Shown piece by piece: positions 33,281-42,462 of a DNA stretch of 54,580 nt. The notes under the pieces are model-generated. The model was not told the origin of the DNA, did not search any database, and worked only from the letters and a program-made list of their open reading frames with translations. Within the stretch, counting starts at the first letter, position 1. Each line of letters begins with the position of its first letter. The stretch is from assembly GCA_913009825.1 (NCBI GenBank), contig CAJVYQ010000034.1:1-54580 (forward strand), written 5' to 3'. Both the position numbers and the translations under genes were made by a program. The DNA comes from an uncultured Deferribacteres bacterium. GTDB taxonomy: Bacteria; Zhuqueibacterota; JdFR-76; DREG01.

Positions 33281-34657
33281 ATGACAGAAAACGTCAAACC
33301 AACTATTTTAGTTACAGATGATGATCCGAAACTCCGTAATATTCTGCGGGATATTTTGGAATTAAAGAATTTCCATGTTTTGTGTGCCGGGGACGGTGTT
33401 GAAACCTTCAAGCTTCTCAAAAAGAATAACGTGGATGTTATCTTGCTGGATCTGATTCTACCGCGTAAAAATGGGTTGGAAATTCTGAAGGAGATTATGG
33501 TCGAAAAACCTCGCCTCCCGGTGATTATGATTTCCGGTCAGGCGACGGTAAAGATGGCGGTGGAAGCGACCAAGATGGGTGCGTTCGATTTTCTGGAAAA
33601 ACCTTTGGACGCCAACCGGGTATTCATAACGCTTAAAAATGCGTTGGATAAAAGCGCCCTGGCGCATCAATTGGATGCTTTGCAGAAATCGGGCAGCAAC
33701 CGCTACCAAATGTTGGGGAAAAGTGAAGTGATGAAAACGGTTTTTGAAATGATCGATTCGGTTGCTCCGACAAATGGCCGGGTTTTGATTACCGGGGAAA
33801 GCGGCACCGGAAAAGAATTGGTAGCTCATGCACTTCATCACTTCAGCAGTAGAAGTACAAAACCGCTCATTAAAATAAATTGTGCCGCCGTACAGGAAGA
33901 ATTGATGGAAAGCGAGTTGTTCGGACACACAAGAGGTTCGTTTACCGGAGCTATGGAAAATAAAGAAGGTGTATTTCAAAGAGCTCATAATGCAACTCTG
34001 TTTTTAGATGAAATTGGCGATATGAGTTATAGAATGCAGGCAAAAGTACTACGTGCTTTAGAAGAAGGAGAAATCCAACGGGTTGGCTCTGAAAAAATTG
34101 AAAAGGTCGATACCCGTTTAATTACGGCAACCAACAAAGATTTATTACAAAAAATACAACAGGGAGCGTTTCGCAAGGATCTCTATTATCGTTTGAATGT
34201 GATTAAAATACATCTGCCTCCTTTACGGGAAAGACGGGAGGATATTCCTGTTTTGGTCGATCATTTTTTGCTGTTATTTTGTACTGAATATAATCTGATC
34301 ACCAAAGAATTAACCCGGGATGCAATGGAAGTGCTGATGAATTATGATTGGCCGGGAAATATCAGGGAAGTGCGGAATTTTATAGAAAGACTCGTTATAA
34401 TGACGCAAGCTGCAATCATACATGAAAACGATGTGAAAGATCAATTGTACAGTTTTTCCATGGATGAAATTAGTATACAAAGCAAATTGTACAAACATGC
34501 CAAGGAAAAATTTGAAAAGAAATTTGTACTCAGAGCGTTGCAGGAAAATAATTGGAACATTGTTCAAACGGCAAAGCAAATTGGTTTTGACCGTACCACG
34601 CTGCACCGGAAGATGAAAGGCCTGGGAATTTTGCGTAATGAAAATGAATGGCAGTAA
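33281..34657 (+). CDS. NtrC-family sigma-54-dependent response regulator
   Basis: 458 aa. Receiver (about 8-120; LVTDDDPKLRN, Asp57 in ILLDLILPRKNG, MISGQAT, LEKPLD). AAA+ sigma-54 activation domain (about 145-375) with Walker A GESGTGKE (Gly172-Glu179), the sigma-54 contact loop GSFTGA (219-224; a GAFTGA variant with Ser), Walker B TLFLDEIGDM and the arginine-finger segment FRKDLYYRLNV. Fis-type HTH at the C-terminus (WNIVQTAKQIGFDRTTLHRKMKGLGI). It activates sigma-54 promoters when phosphorylated; the upstream propeller kinase is the likely donor. The target genes are not evident in the window. Confidence 0.93.
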   Translation: MTENVKPTILVTDDDPKLRNILRDILELKNFHVLCAGDGVETFKLLKKNNVDVILLDLILPRKNGLEILKEIMVEKPRLPVIMISGQATVKMAVEATKMGAFDFLEKPLDANRVFITLKNALDKSALAHQLDALQKSGSNRYQMLGKSEVMKTVFEMIDSVAPTNGRVLITGESGTGKELVAHALHHFSSRSTKPLIKINCAAVQEELMESELFGHTRGSFTGAMENKEGVFQRAHNATLFLDEIGDMSYRMQAKVLRALEEGEIQRVGSEKIEKVDTRLITATNKDLLQKIQQGAFRKDLYYRLNVIKIHLPPLRERREDIPVLVDHFLLLFCTEYNLITKELTRDAMEVLMNYDWPGNIREVRNFIERLVIMTQAAIIHENDVKDQLYSFSMDEISIQSKLYKHAKEKFEKKFVLRALQENNWNIVQTAKQIGFDRTTLHRKMKGLGILRNENEWQ

Positions 34658-34675
34658 CAGAAGAAAGGAATCAAT

Positions 34676-36043
34676 ATGTCTCGTTTGATGGTTAGTGTTT
34701 CCGGCATTCGCGGTGTGGTTGGGGATACTTTTACGCCGCCGGTTATTCAGAAATATGTTGCCGCGTTTGGAAAAATAATGGGTAAAAAAATTGTCGTCGG
34801 CCGGGATAGCCGGGTTACCGGCAGCATGGTGGAACATCTGGTGATCGGTACCCTCAATGCTATCGGTTGCGATGTTTCCATTATCGGCATCTGTCCCACG
34901 CCAACCGTTCAATTGGCTGTGGAAAACCTCCATGCCGATGGGGGTATCGCCATTACTGCAAGTCACAATCCGATAGAATGGAATGCGCTAAAATTGATTG
35001 ATCCCGATGGTTTGTTTTTAGATGAAGAAAGCAGCGCCGCCATTGTGGCAGGAGCTGATTCAACCGGGCCGGAATATGTAACCTGGGATAAAATAGGCCG
35101 GTGTGAAGAATATCCGTACGCCATCAGAGATCATAAGGAAGCAATTTTTAACCTGCCTTATGTGGATGTACCTGCCTTGCGGAAACGCCGGTTTCGTGTG
35201 GCGCTGGATTGTGTAAATGGAGCCGGCGCTGTCTTTTTACCGGAATTTCTGCGTGATTTGGGTTGTGAAGTGGTGGAATTGAACACGGTGCCAAACGGAA
35301 TGTTTCCGCACACACCGGAACCGGTGCCCGAAAATCTGACCGGTCTGATAAATGTAGTGAAATCAAATTCCGTAGATGTTGCCTTTGCCGTGGACCCGGA
35401 TTCCGACAGACTGGCGATTCTGTCGGAAAAAGGAGAGCCGTTAGTCGAGGAATACACACTGGCGCTGGCGGTTAAATTTTTTCTGGCAAAGAAACCGGGA
35501 ACGGTTGTTGTAAATGCCTCTACCACCCGTGCCATAGATGACATTGTTCATTCGTTCGGTGAAAAAGTGATTCGCACGAAGGTTGGAGAGGTGCATGTGG
35601 CAAAAAGGATCAGAGAGGAACATGCGGTGATCGGCGGTGAGGGAAATGGCGGTGTTATTCTGCCGGATGTGCACCTGGGGCGGGATGCACCGGTAGCCGT
35701 GGCGCTGACACTGCAGCATCTGTTGGAATTCGGCAAACCCATTTCCGAACTGCGTGCCGGTTTGCCGCAATATGTGATCGTAAAAAAGAAAATCAAAATT
35801 GGCCGGTCCAATCCCGATGAAATATTGGCCGGGATCAAAGAAAATCACGAATATGAACAATTAGACCTTATCGACGGGGTTAAAATAAACCGGGAAAAGT
35901 CCTGGCTTCAATTGCGGAAATCGAATACGGAACCAATCATCCGGGTTTTTGCCGAAGCCCCCACCAGGGAACAGGCCGAAGCCGAATCCAGCGAACTGTT
36001 TGCCGAAGTTAAGAAACTAATCATACCTTCCTGCAAGTCTTGA
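34676..36043 (+). CDS. glmM: Phosphoglucosamine mutase-like phosphohexomutase
   Basis: 455 aa, alpha-D-phosphohexomutase superfamily with all four active-site elements: phosphoserine loop TASHNP (Ser96), metal loop DPDSDRLAI, sugar loop GEGNGGV and phosphate-binding loop RKSNTEPIIRV. GlmM converts glucosamine-6-phosphate to glucosamine-1-phosphate for peptidoglycan and LPS. The opening SVSGIRGVVGDTFTP fits GlmM better than phosphomannomutase, but specificity of this broad family is not certain. AAAGGAA precedes the ATG. It is 3 bp from the nucleoside phosphorylase gene, so one operon. Confidence 0.82.
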   Translation: MSRLMVSVSGIRGVVGDTFTPPVIQKYVAAFGKIMGKKIVVGRDSRVTGSMVEHLVIGTLNAIGCDVSIIGICPTPTVQLAVENLHADGGIAITASHNPIEWNALKLIDPDGLFLDEESSAAIVAGADSTGPEYVTWDKIGRCEEYPYAIRDHKEAIFNLPYVDVPALRKRRFRVALDCVNGAGAVFLPEFLRDLGCEVVELNTVPNGMFPHTPEPVPENLTGLINVVKSNSVDVAFAVDPDSDRLAILSEKGEPLVEEYTLALAVKFFLAKKPGTVVVNASTTRAIDDIVHSFGEKVIRTKVGEVHVAKRIREEHAVIGGEGNGGVILPDVHLGRDAPVAVALTLQHLLEFGKPISELRAGLPQYVIVKKKIKIGRSNPDEILAGIKENHEYEQLDLIDGVKINREKSWLQLRKSNTEPIIRVFAEAPTREQAEAESSELFAEVKKLIIPSCKS

Positions 36044-36046
36044 TTT

Positions 36047-37378
36047 ATGAACTATTTCCCGGCTGAGATAATTAGAAAAAAAAGAAACGGTTTACCCCTT
36101 TCCGGTGATGAAATCGGTTTTTTCGTCCGGCAATATGTTGCGGGGAAAATTCCGGATTACCAGATGAGCGCTTTTCTCATGGCCGTTTTTTTTAAGGGAA
36201 TGAACCGGCAGGAAATGGTGGCTTTAGTTGAGTCCATGAAGAATTCCGGCTCTGTTCTTAAATTGGATGACGTGGACGGTTTCAAGCTGGATAAGCACAG
36301 CACCGGTGGCGTGGGGGACAAAATATCTCTTATTTTAGCGCCTGTCTTGGCTTCCCTGGGAATTTATGTTCCCATGATCTCCGGCCGCGGTCTGGCTCAT
36401 TCCGGCGGAACGCTGGATAAATTGGAAGCTATTCCGGGTTTGAATACACGAATTTCGCTGCATAAATTCAGGGAGATATTGCTATCCGCAGGCTTTGTAA
36501 TTGCCGGACAGACGGAGGAGTTGGTGCCTGCCGACCGGAAAATTTATGCTCTGCGCGATGCAACCGCAACCATCGAATCTTTGCCTCTGGTGGTGGCAAG
36601 TATCATGAGTAAAAAGTTGGCCGAAGACCTGGACGGTCTGGTTCTGGATGTGAAAACCGGCAAAGGCGCCTTTTTCCCCGATAAAAATGACGCCCTTCAA
36701 CTGGCCGGTAATTTGATTACAGTTGGTAAGGATTTTGACGTAAACGTGCGGGCGCTGTTGACCAACATGGATCAACCTGTGGGAATGGCGTGTGGTAACT
36801 GGGTTGAAGTTGTCGAGGCGGTAGATTGTCTCACCGGCAACGGCCCGCAGGATACGATGACGGAAGTATTTGCTTTAGCGACCGATGCATTGCAAATTGC
36901 CGGAATCGGCTGGCCGGAAACCGATATGCAAGCAAAATTACAGGATGCAATCGACAGCGGGACGGCGATGGAACAATTTTTACATTATGTAAAAATGATG
37001 GGCGGCGATACTCGTGTTTTGGAAAAATTGTCCCGGTATGCTTTGGTAAAGCCTGTAGTTGTCAAGGCAGAACGAACCGGTTTTGTGGCTGAATTGGATG
37101 CCCGGCAAATTGGGATTGCAGCCATGCTGGCCGGCGCCGGCAGAAAAAATGCCGAAGATATAGTTGACCCTGATGCGGGAATCCTGCTGAAAGTGAAAAT
37201 TGGTGATTTTGTCCGGGCAGGCGAGCCTGTGGCCGAACTATTTTCCAATCAGCCTGATTTGTCCCAGGTTGTTGCGGCTGTGCAGGAGGCAGTACGAATA
37301 GGGGATAAAAAGCCGGAACCGTATCAACTGATATTCGGTGAAATCAGTCCGGAAGGGGAATTGATAATATCTAAGTAG
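36047..37378 (+). CDS. pdp: Pyrimidine-nucleoside (thymidine) phosphorylase
   Basis: 443 aa. Splits thymidine/uridine with phosphate to base and (deoxy)ribose-1-phosphate in the cytoplasm. Family blocks: IIRKKRNGLPLSGDEI, KLDKHSTGGVGDKISLILAPVLA (phosphate site), SGRGLAHSGGTLDKLEAIPG (signature) and DVKTGKGAFF. The C-terminal biotinyl-lipoyl-like domain is present (IGDFVRAGEPVAEL). Length suits PyNP/DeoA. It directly follows glmM (3-bp gap); both handle phosphorylated sugars. DeoA versus Pdp specificity cannot be decided. Confidence 0.9.
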   Translation: MNYFPAEIIRKKRNGLPLSGDEIGFFVRQYVAGKIPDYQMSAFLMAVFFKGMNRQEMVALVESMKNSGSVLKLDDVDGFKLDKHSTGGVGDKISLILAPVLASLGIYVPMISGRGLAHSGGTLDKLEAIPGLNTRISLHKFREILLSAGFVIAGQTEELVPADRKIYALRDATATIESLPLVVASIMSKKLAEDLDGLVLDVKTGKGAFFPDKNDALQLAGNLITVGKDFDVNVRALLTNMDQPVGMACGNWVEVVEAVDCLTGNGPQDTMTEVFALATDALQIAGIGWPETDMQAKLQDAIDSGTAMEQFLHYVKMMGGDTRVLEKLSRYALVKPVVVKAERTGFVAELDARQIGIAAMLAGAGRKNAEDIVDPDAGILLKVKIGDFVRAGEPVAELFSNQPDLSQVVAAVQEAVRIGDKKPEPYQLIFGEISPEGELIISK

Positions 37379-37501
37379 TATATGGTTTCTTTTTTAAGCT
37401 TGTTTGAATGGGGCTAGTTACTGTTTCAACTATCCGCCTTTTGACCGGTAACCTTTTTTTACTTGTGAGAATGTACTTCTATTCCTGCCTTTATGTGCTG
37501 T

Positions 37502-39682
37502 TCAAAAAATAATACGTTTCTTCTTTCTTTCCCGCTCTCTGCCGATTCGCCCGGAGTGAATTTCACATTCTTTGGTTGGCGCCAAATCGGCGCGGAAAAC
37601 TTCTTCGATCACTTCGGGGCAATATTCTGTGGCAATCTGTTTGCTCTCCCGGCAGATTTTTAGTTTAACTACCCCGTCGGGCATTATAAAATCTGCGATA
37701 GGAAGATTCAGAGTGTCGTGTGTAGCTTTCATAAATTTTGCCCAGATTGGCAGAGCGGCAGCAGCGCCGGTTTGGTTTGGGCCGATCGACAGACTGGGGT
37801 TGTCCAGGCCAACCCAGACCCCTGTGGCAATTTGCGGTGTAAATCCCACAAACCAGGCATCGGTATAATCATCCGTAGTACCTGTCTTCCCGCCCGCCGG
37901 TCTTCTGAAATCGTAGACCGTTCTCGCCGTAACCCCGGTGCCCTCGTTGACAACGGTTTGCAGCATGTGGCACATGATGTAAGCCGTTTCCTCAGATAGA
38001 GCCTCTTCGCTTTCCGGAATTTCCCGGTAAACCACTTCTCCGCGCCGGTTAACCACCTTGGTGATTGACATCGGTTTTACATGAATCCCCTTATTCGCAA
38101 AGACACCATAGGCAGAAGTTATTTCCATCGGAATTACCTCCGAAGTTCCCAGCGCCAGTGCATCGACAGCGCGGAGGTTGGTAGAAATGCCCATGCGGTG
38201 TGCGTATTTCACAACCACACTCGGTTTTACAATTTTCTGCAATATTCGTACAGAGACCAGATTTTTAGATTTTTTTAATGCATCCCGCAACATCATCGGG
38301 CCGCTCTGGTCCCGGTCAAAATTACGGGGGATCCAGCGTTTTCCGCCCGGAAGAAATAAAACTACCGGTTGATTGAGTATCTCGAAAGTAGGAGAATAAC
38401 CGTTGTCGATAACGGCAGTGTAAATGAACGGCTTAAAGGATGATCCGGGCTGCCGCTTCATTTGCACTGCCCGGTTCCATTTTGATTCGTTAAAATCACG
38501 GCCGCCGACCATGGCCAGAATGTGGCCGTTTCGGGGATCAACGGAAATGAGCGCCGCCTGAACGGCAGCTTTTGTGTCGATCAGAGAATCTTTTTTAGCC
38601 CGATTGGTGAAGTAGATTTCCTGTTCCATAGGGTCCGGAACAAATTTGTCCAGGAATTTTTTAAATTTCGCTTTATTTTTTAACCGGTTCTGCATGTTTT
38701 TTTGCAATTTGTCCAGTTTTTCATGAACCGCTTTTTCGGCGATTGCCTGGGCGCGGGAATCCAGCGTTGTGTAAATACTGTAACCGCCGGAATAGAGACC
38801 GGCACCGATAATTTTATCCAGTTTTTGCCGGATATATTCAGTGAAGTAGGGGGCAATATCCGTTTGACCAATCCTCTTTCCGCCACCCAATACAATCTTC
38901 TTCTCGCTCGTTTGCCGGTATGTTTCTTCCGAAATATCTCCGTTTTTCCACATCACATACAGCACCAGATTTCTACGCCTTTTTGCCCGCTCCGGGTGTT
39001 TTACCGGTGAATAATATTCCGGCAGGTTGATAACGCCGGCCAACAGGGCACATTCCTCTAAGTTTAAATCACGAACTTTTTTGTTGAAAAAATATTCGGT
39101 GGCCGCTTTCAGCCCCCAATTTCCATGTCCGAAATAGATGTGGTTCAGATACATCTCCAAAATTTCCGGTTTGGAATAAGTGCGTTCAATCTGGATTGCC
39201 GTAAAAATTTCCTTGATTTTGCGGGAATATTTATCCCGTTTATTATAATACAGGTCGGTGGCCAACTGTTGTGTTAGGGTGCTGGCTCCTTCCTGGACGC
39301 CGAAATGGGTAACCAACAAAATAGCCGCTTTTGTGAAACGTTTCAGATCGATCCCCCAGTGGCTGTAAAATTTTCGATCCTCGATATCGATAATGGCGCG
39401 CTGCATGGTTTTGGGAATGTCTTTTAAAAGAACATAATCGCGACGTTTGGTGAAAAATTCTTTAATGACAACGCTGTCTGCTGAAAAAACTTTGGTTACC
39501 AGTCTTGGTTCAAAATGTTCGAGTTCGGTGAGGGAAGGTAAGTCCCGGGTAATCCAAAACATAGATGCAACAAACAAGATGAAAATAACTCCCGCTGCAA
39601 TCCACAACCAGTGCCGGCTTTTCTGAAGCAGGGTGAATGATTTCTTTTCATTTTTTATCGAATCGCGCAATTTTCTTCTCAT
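37502..39682 (-). CDS. Class A penicillin-binding protein (PBP1A family)
   Basis: 726 aa. Cytoplasmic tail, one membrane anchor (about 26-46), glycosyltransferase domain (about 60-240; catalytic Glu101 in IEDRKFYSHWGID, GASTLTQQLA, KIKEIFTAIQIERTYSKPEILEMYLN), then transpeptidase domain with SxxK at Ser414 (PGSSFKPF), SKN and KTGTT. It polymerises and cross-links peptidoglycan at the inner membrane. The C-terminus ends in a basic tail (GRERERKKKRIIF). Repeat A4 begins 30 bp upstream of the start and may overlap its promoter. No partner in operon. Confidence 0.95.
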   Translation of the reverse strand: MRRKLRDSIKNEKKSFTLLQKSRHWLWIAAGVIFILFVASMFWITRDLPSLTELEHFEPRLVTKVFSADSVVIKEFFTKRRDYVLLKDIPKTMQRAIIDIEDRKFYSHWGIDLKRFTKAAILLVTHFGVQEGASTLTQQLATDLYYNKRDKYSRKIKEIFTAIQIERTYSKPEILEMYLNHIYFGHGNWGLKAATEYFFNKKVRDLNLEECALLAGVINLPEYYSPVKHPERAKRRRNLVLYVMWKNGDISEETYRQTSEKKIVLGGGKRIGQTDIAPYFTEYIRQKLDKIIGAGLYSGGYSIYTTLDSRAQAIAEKAVHEKLDKLQKNMQNRLKNKAKFKKFLDKFVPDPMEQEIYFTNRAKKDSLIDTKAAVQAALISVDPRNGHILAMVGGRDFNESKWNRAVQMKRQPGSSFKPFIYTAVIDNGYSPTFEILNQPVVLFLPGGKRWIPRNFDRDQSGPMMLRDALKKSKNLVSVRILQKIVKPSVVVKYAHRMGISTNLRAVDALALGTSEVIPMEITSAYGVFANKGIHVKPMSITKVVNRRGEVVYREIPESEEALSEETAYIMCHMLQTVVNEGTGVTARTVYDFRRPAGGKTGTTDDYTDAWFVGFTPQIATGVWVGLDNPSLSIGPNQTGAAAALPIWAKFMKATHDTLNLPIADFIMPDGVVKLKICRESKQIATEYCPEVIEEVFRADLAPTKECEIHSGRIGRERERKKKRIIF

Positions 39683-39712
39683 ATTTCCAACAGTCTTTTG
39701 TTAATTTAGTTT

Positions 39713-39891
39713 GTAACTACTCAAGTATGATTATTGTTTGATGTGCAGGAAGCCTTCGACCGGGTTTATCCTGAGCCCTTCGACGAGCTCAGGATAAACT
39801 TATCGAAGGGTTCAGGCCGGCTTAAATAGCCATGCCGAGCGGAGTCGAAGCGTGATTACAGTTAATTCATGGTGCATACCTGAGTAGTTAC
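39713..39891. repeat. Family A element A4 (full copy)
   Basis: 179 bp, ends GTAACTACTCAAGTATGA and GCATACCTGAGTAGTTAC. Core: TGCAGGAAGCCTTCGACCGG, GAGCTCAGGATAAAC, GGAGTCGAAGCGTGATTACA. It matches A5 along nearly its whole length and A3 in the opposite orientation. It sits immediately upstream of the PBP1A gene. Confidence 0.8.
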
Positions 39892-40083
39892 TTGAGTATT
39901 TAAATAATTCTCGGTGGTGCCATTGAGAATCTCACATAGCGAAATAAAAAATCTCATGCAAGCCGGTTTGTATTTGGTCGTGAAATTTTTCCGGGAAAAA
40001 CAAAGCGCCGCATCGTTGCAAATCCAATTTTAATTTACTGAGATTACTTGTTTTTCTACCTTTCTGTTTGAAAAATGTTTCAC

Positions 40084-40926
40084 TCAAAAATTCCGGATTT
40101 CCGGTTCAATCTTTTTTAAGAGATGCGGGGGGTTGTTTACTTCGGCAGCAAGCCAGCGGTACAGTTTGATCTCACTACCGTCAAAAACCGCATACGTAAA
40201 ATTGCGGATCCAATCGCCGAGGTTGATGTACGTTTTTACACTATTGGTGACAATCACCGGCCGGTGCGTATGTCCCATCAAAATAAAATCATATTGATCC
40301 TTAAAAATCTGACCGGCGTAAGATAAATATTTTTCATCATCCTGTTTTTCTATCTCCGGGTTTTTGCCGTATTGATTCCGGCTCATCGCGGATGACCAGC
40401 GGGCAATAGGGATTCCGATATCCGGGTGGATCCATCGATAGGCTTTGACGACCAAAGGATGCTGGATGATTTGTTTTAAAATACGGTATCCTTTATCCTC
40501 GCTTAAGATGCCGTCACCATGGAAAAGATAGAAAGATTTGCCGTCAATTTGCGTTTCATATTCGCCGTGGTATACTTCAATATCCAAATATTTTTGAAAA
40601 AAATCACGGATCCAAAAATCGTGATTGCCGGTAATATAACGAATGGAGATACCATACTCAACCAAATTCACCAGACGGGTTACCAGTTTTTGGTAAAGCA
40701 GCGGAATTGCATGGCGATATTCAAACCAAAAATCAAATAGATCGCCTAAAATATACAACGCAGGCGGGGGAGAAATGGTAGTTAAATAATTAAAAAACAG
40801 CCTCAGCTTTTCCTCTTTTACTTTTTCGGCTGCTTCATCCCAGGAACCGACATGAGCATCGGACATAAAAAATGTGAGCTTCTTTTCTGTTCGATCTCTC
40901 TCTGTCAACGATTCTGTATTTTTCAT
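40084..40926 (-). CDS. lpxH: UDP-2,3-diacylglucosamine diphosphatase (LpxH-like)
   Basis: 280 aa calcineurin-like metallophosphoesterase with the full metal set: SDAHVG, GDLFDFWFE, GNHDFW, FHGDG and GHTHRP. LpxH cleaves UDP-2,3-diacylglucosamine to lipid X in lipid A synthesis, acting at the inner membrane face; its presence supports an LPS-type outer membrane. It is about 40 residues longer than E. coli LpxH. LpxG/LpxI-type alternatives and other phosphoesterases are less likely because FDFWFE and GNHDFW are characteristic. No ribosome site of note; start at the first ATG. Confidence 0.87.
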   Translation of the reverse strand: MKNTESLTERDRTEKKLTFFMSDAHVGSWDEAAEKVKEEKLRLFFNYLTTISPPPALYILGDLFDFWFEYRHAIPLLYQKLVTRLVNLVEYGISIRYITGNHDFWIRDFFQKYLDIEVYHGEYETQIDGKSFYLFHGDGILSEDKGYRILKQIIQHPLVVKAYRWIHPDIGIPIARWSSAMSRNQYGKNPEIEKQDDEKYLSYAGQIFKDQYDFILMGHTHRPVIVTNSVKTYINLGDWIRNFTYAVFDGSEIKLYRWLAAEVNNPPHLLKKIEPEIRNF

Positions 40927-41491
40927 TCACATTTATTTTTTTATGCTGTGCAAACGCTTTGCAATCCCGTAAACTTTTAGCCTCCGACGCGTTCAAAATC
41001 TAAATAATATTTTGTCTAAATGCAATACAATATTGGGGTGGAGCGCGGCCTCATTATTCCGTGAAAGTTGAAAATAGCTTGAATCTAAGGTTTCAGTTTT
41101 TTATGTTTACAATAAGCCCAATTAGTGTTGTTGATCGATTGGCTGAATCGACTTCCAAACGAACAAAAAAAGAAATGGGTATCTGATAAGGTTTTGGTTT
41201 TTTAAAAGTAACTTTCAGGGAATTTCAATTTTTTAAAGGTTTCTTGTATTCATTAAGATGCGTATAACAAGTGGGTCTTGGTTACTATTAAGGCAGGCTA
41301 ATTGTTTTTATATAGTGAACTTTCGATTCTGCTCAGACTAACTTTAAGAACCATACTGAGCCCTTCGATAAACTCAAGATAAACTTAGTAGAAACATGAC
41401 TAACCATACACACAACGAAACCAAAAATTTCAACAGATAAAGTATCAGGGCATTCGTATTTTCGATCTTTTCTCAGAGAAGCATAAAAGAT
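40927..41491. other. 565-bp intergenic stretch, no gene seen
   Basis: No ORF with a convincing start. CGATTGGCTGAATCGA (about 41135) resembles the hairpin in B4. ACTGAGCCCTTCGATAAACT (about 41355) and AAGATAAACTTAG resemble the family A core, so both look like decayed repeat copies. Confidence 0.45.
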
Positions 41492-42373
41492 ATGAGTATA
41501 ACCGGCATAAAGGAGAAAATAATAGATATTAAAGCACCGGCAAAAATTAACCTGAGTTTACGCGTTTTAAACAAACGCGCCGATGGCTACCACAACATTG
41601 AAACGGTTTTTTTATCAATCGATGTTTGGGATCTCTTGCGAATTCGCCTGACAACAGATCGGCATATCTCCCTGAAAGTAGAAAATTCAACCATTCCTTC
41701 CGATGAATCCAATCTGTGTTACCAGGCTGCCGCAATGGTATCCCGGGCGGTTAAAAATTTTCCCGGTTGTGAAATAGTACTGCAGAAAAAGATCCCGGTT
41801 GGCGCTGGTTTGGGAGGTGGCAGCAGCGATGCCGCAGCCGTTTTAATATCCCTGAATGAACTGCTTGGCTATCCGCTTGGTGAGAAAAAAATATTTAATA
41901 TGGCCGTGAAATTGGGCGCCGATGTCCCCTTCTTTTTACAACACGGTGCAGCGCTTGGTACAGGTATGGGAGAAAAATTGCAATATTTTAATGTCGGTTG
42001 GGATTTTTGGATTTTACTGCTTTGTCCAAACTTCTTAATTTCAACTTCTTGGGCATATTCCAATTTGAAAATGGGCTTGACAAATGAGGAAAAAAATATT
42101 ATATTGAAAGGTCAAATTTGGCAAGATATTCAAGTTGATGTTTTTTATAAAGTTTTTGAAAATGATTTTGAACAGCTTGTTTTTTTTTCATATCCTGAAT
42201 TAAAAAAAATGAAGAGAAAATTGTACGACTGTGGGGCGGTGTTTGCCAGTTTATCGGGCACAGGATCGGCAATTTACGGTCTGTTTAACAGCAAAAACGA
42301 GGCGAGAACGGCAGAGAGACAATTTAAAAATGATGTTAGGACTTTCGTTGTAACTTCAAAATGCCCACAATGA
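41492..42373 (+). CDS. ispE: 4-diphosphocytidyl-2-C-methyl-D-erythritol kinase
   Basis: 293 aa GHMP kinase of the MEP isoprenoid pathway, phosphorylating CDP-ME at the 2-hydroxyl. Motifs: APAKINLSLRVLNKRADGYHNIETVF, the ATP loop PVGAGLGGGSSDAAA, and GADVPFF. The C-terminal GSGS-like segment SGTGSAIYGLF is present. It heads the run ispE-prs-rplY-pth, a common bacterial order. Start ATG 41492 has a weak upstream site. A hairpin overlaps its stop. Confidence 0.95.
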   Translation: MSITGIKEKIIDIKAPAKINLSLRVLNKRADGYHNIETVFLSIDVWDLLRIRLTTDRHISLKVENSTIPSDESNLCYQAAAMVSRAVKNFPGCEIVLQKKIPVGAGLGGGSSDAAAVLISLNELLGYPLGEKKIFNMAVKLGADVPFFLQHGAALGTGMGEKLQYFNVGWDFWILLLCPNFLISTSWAYSNLKMGLTNEEKNIILKGQIWQDIQVDVFYKVFENDFEQLVFFSYPELKKMKRKLYDCGAVFASLSGTGSAIYGLFNSKNEARTAERQFKNDVRTFVVTSKCPQ

Positions 42374-42392
42374 TTGAGTTGTGGGTGTTTGT
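42364..42392 (+). terminator. Weak terminator-like hairpin after ispE
   Basis: Stem CCCACAA / TTGTGGG (42364-42370, 42379-42385) then a T-rich TGTTTGTTATTT. It overlaps the ispE stop codon. It may be partial, since prs follows 90 bp later. Confidence 0.45.
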
Positions 42393-42462
42393 TATTTATA
42401 AATTGAGTTTATGTTACAGATTAAGATTATTATTGCCCAGGGTTGGATAAAAAAAGAGTTTT

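Noticed and set aside
40927-41491. Additional gene in the ispE upstream gap
   Set aside because: No ORF with start, ribosome site and coding character; contents look like decayed repeats.
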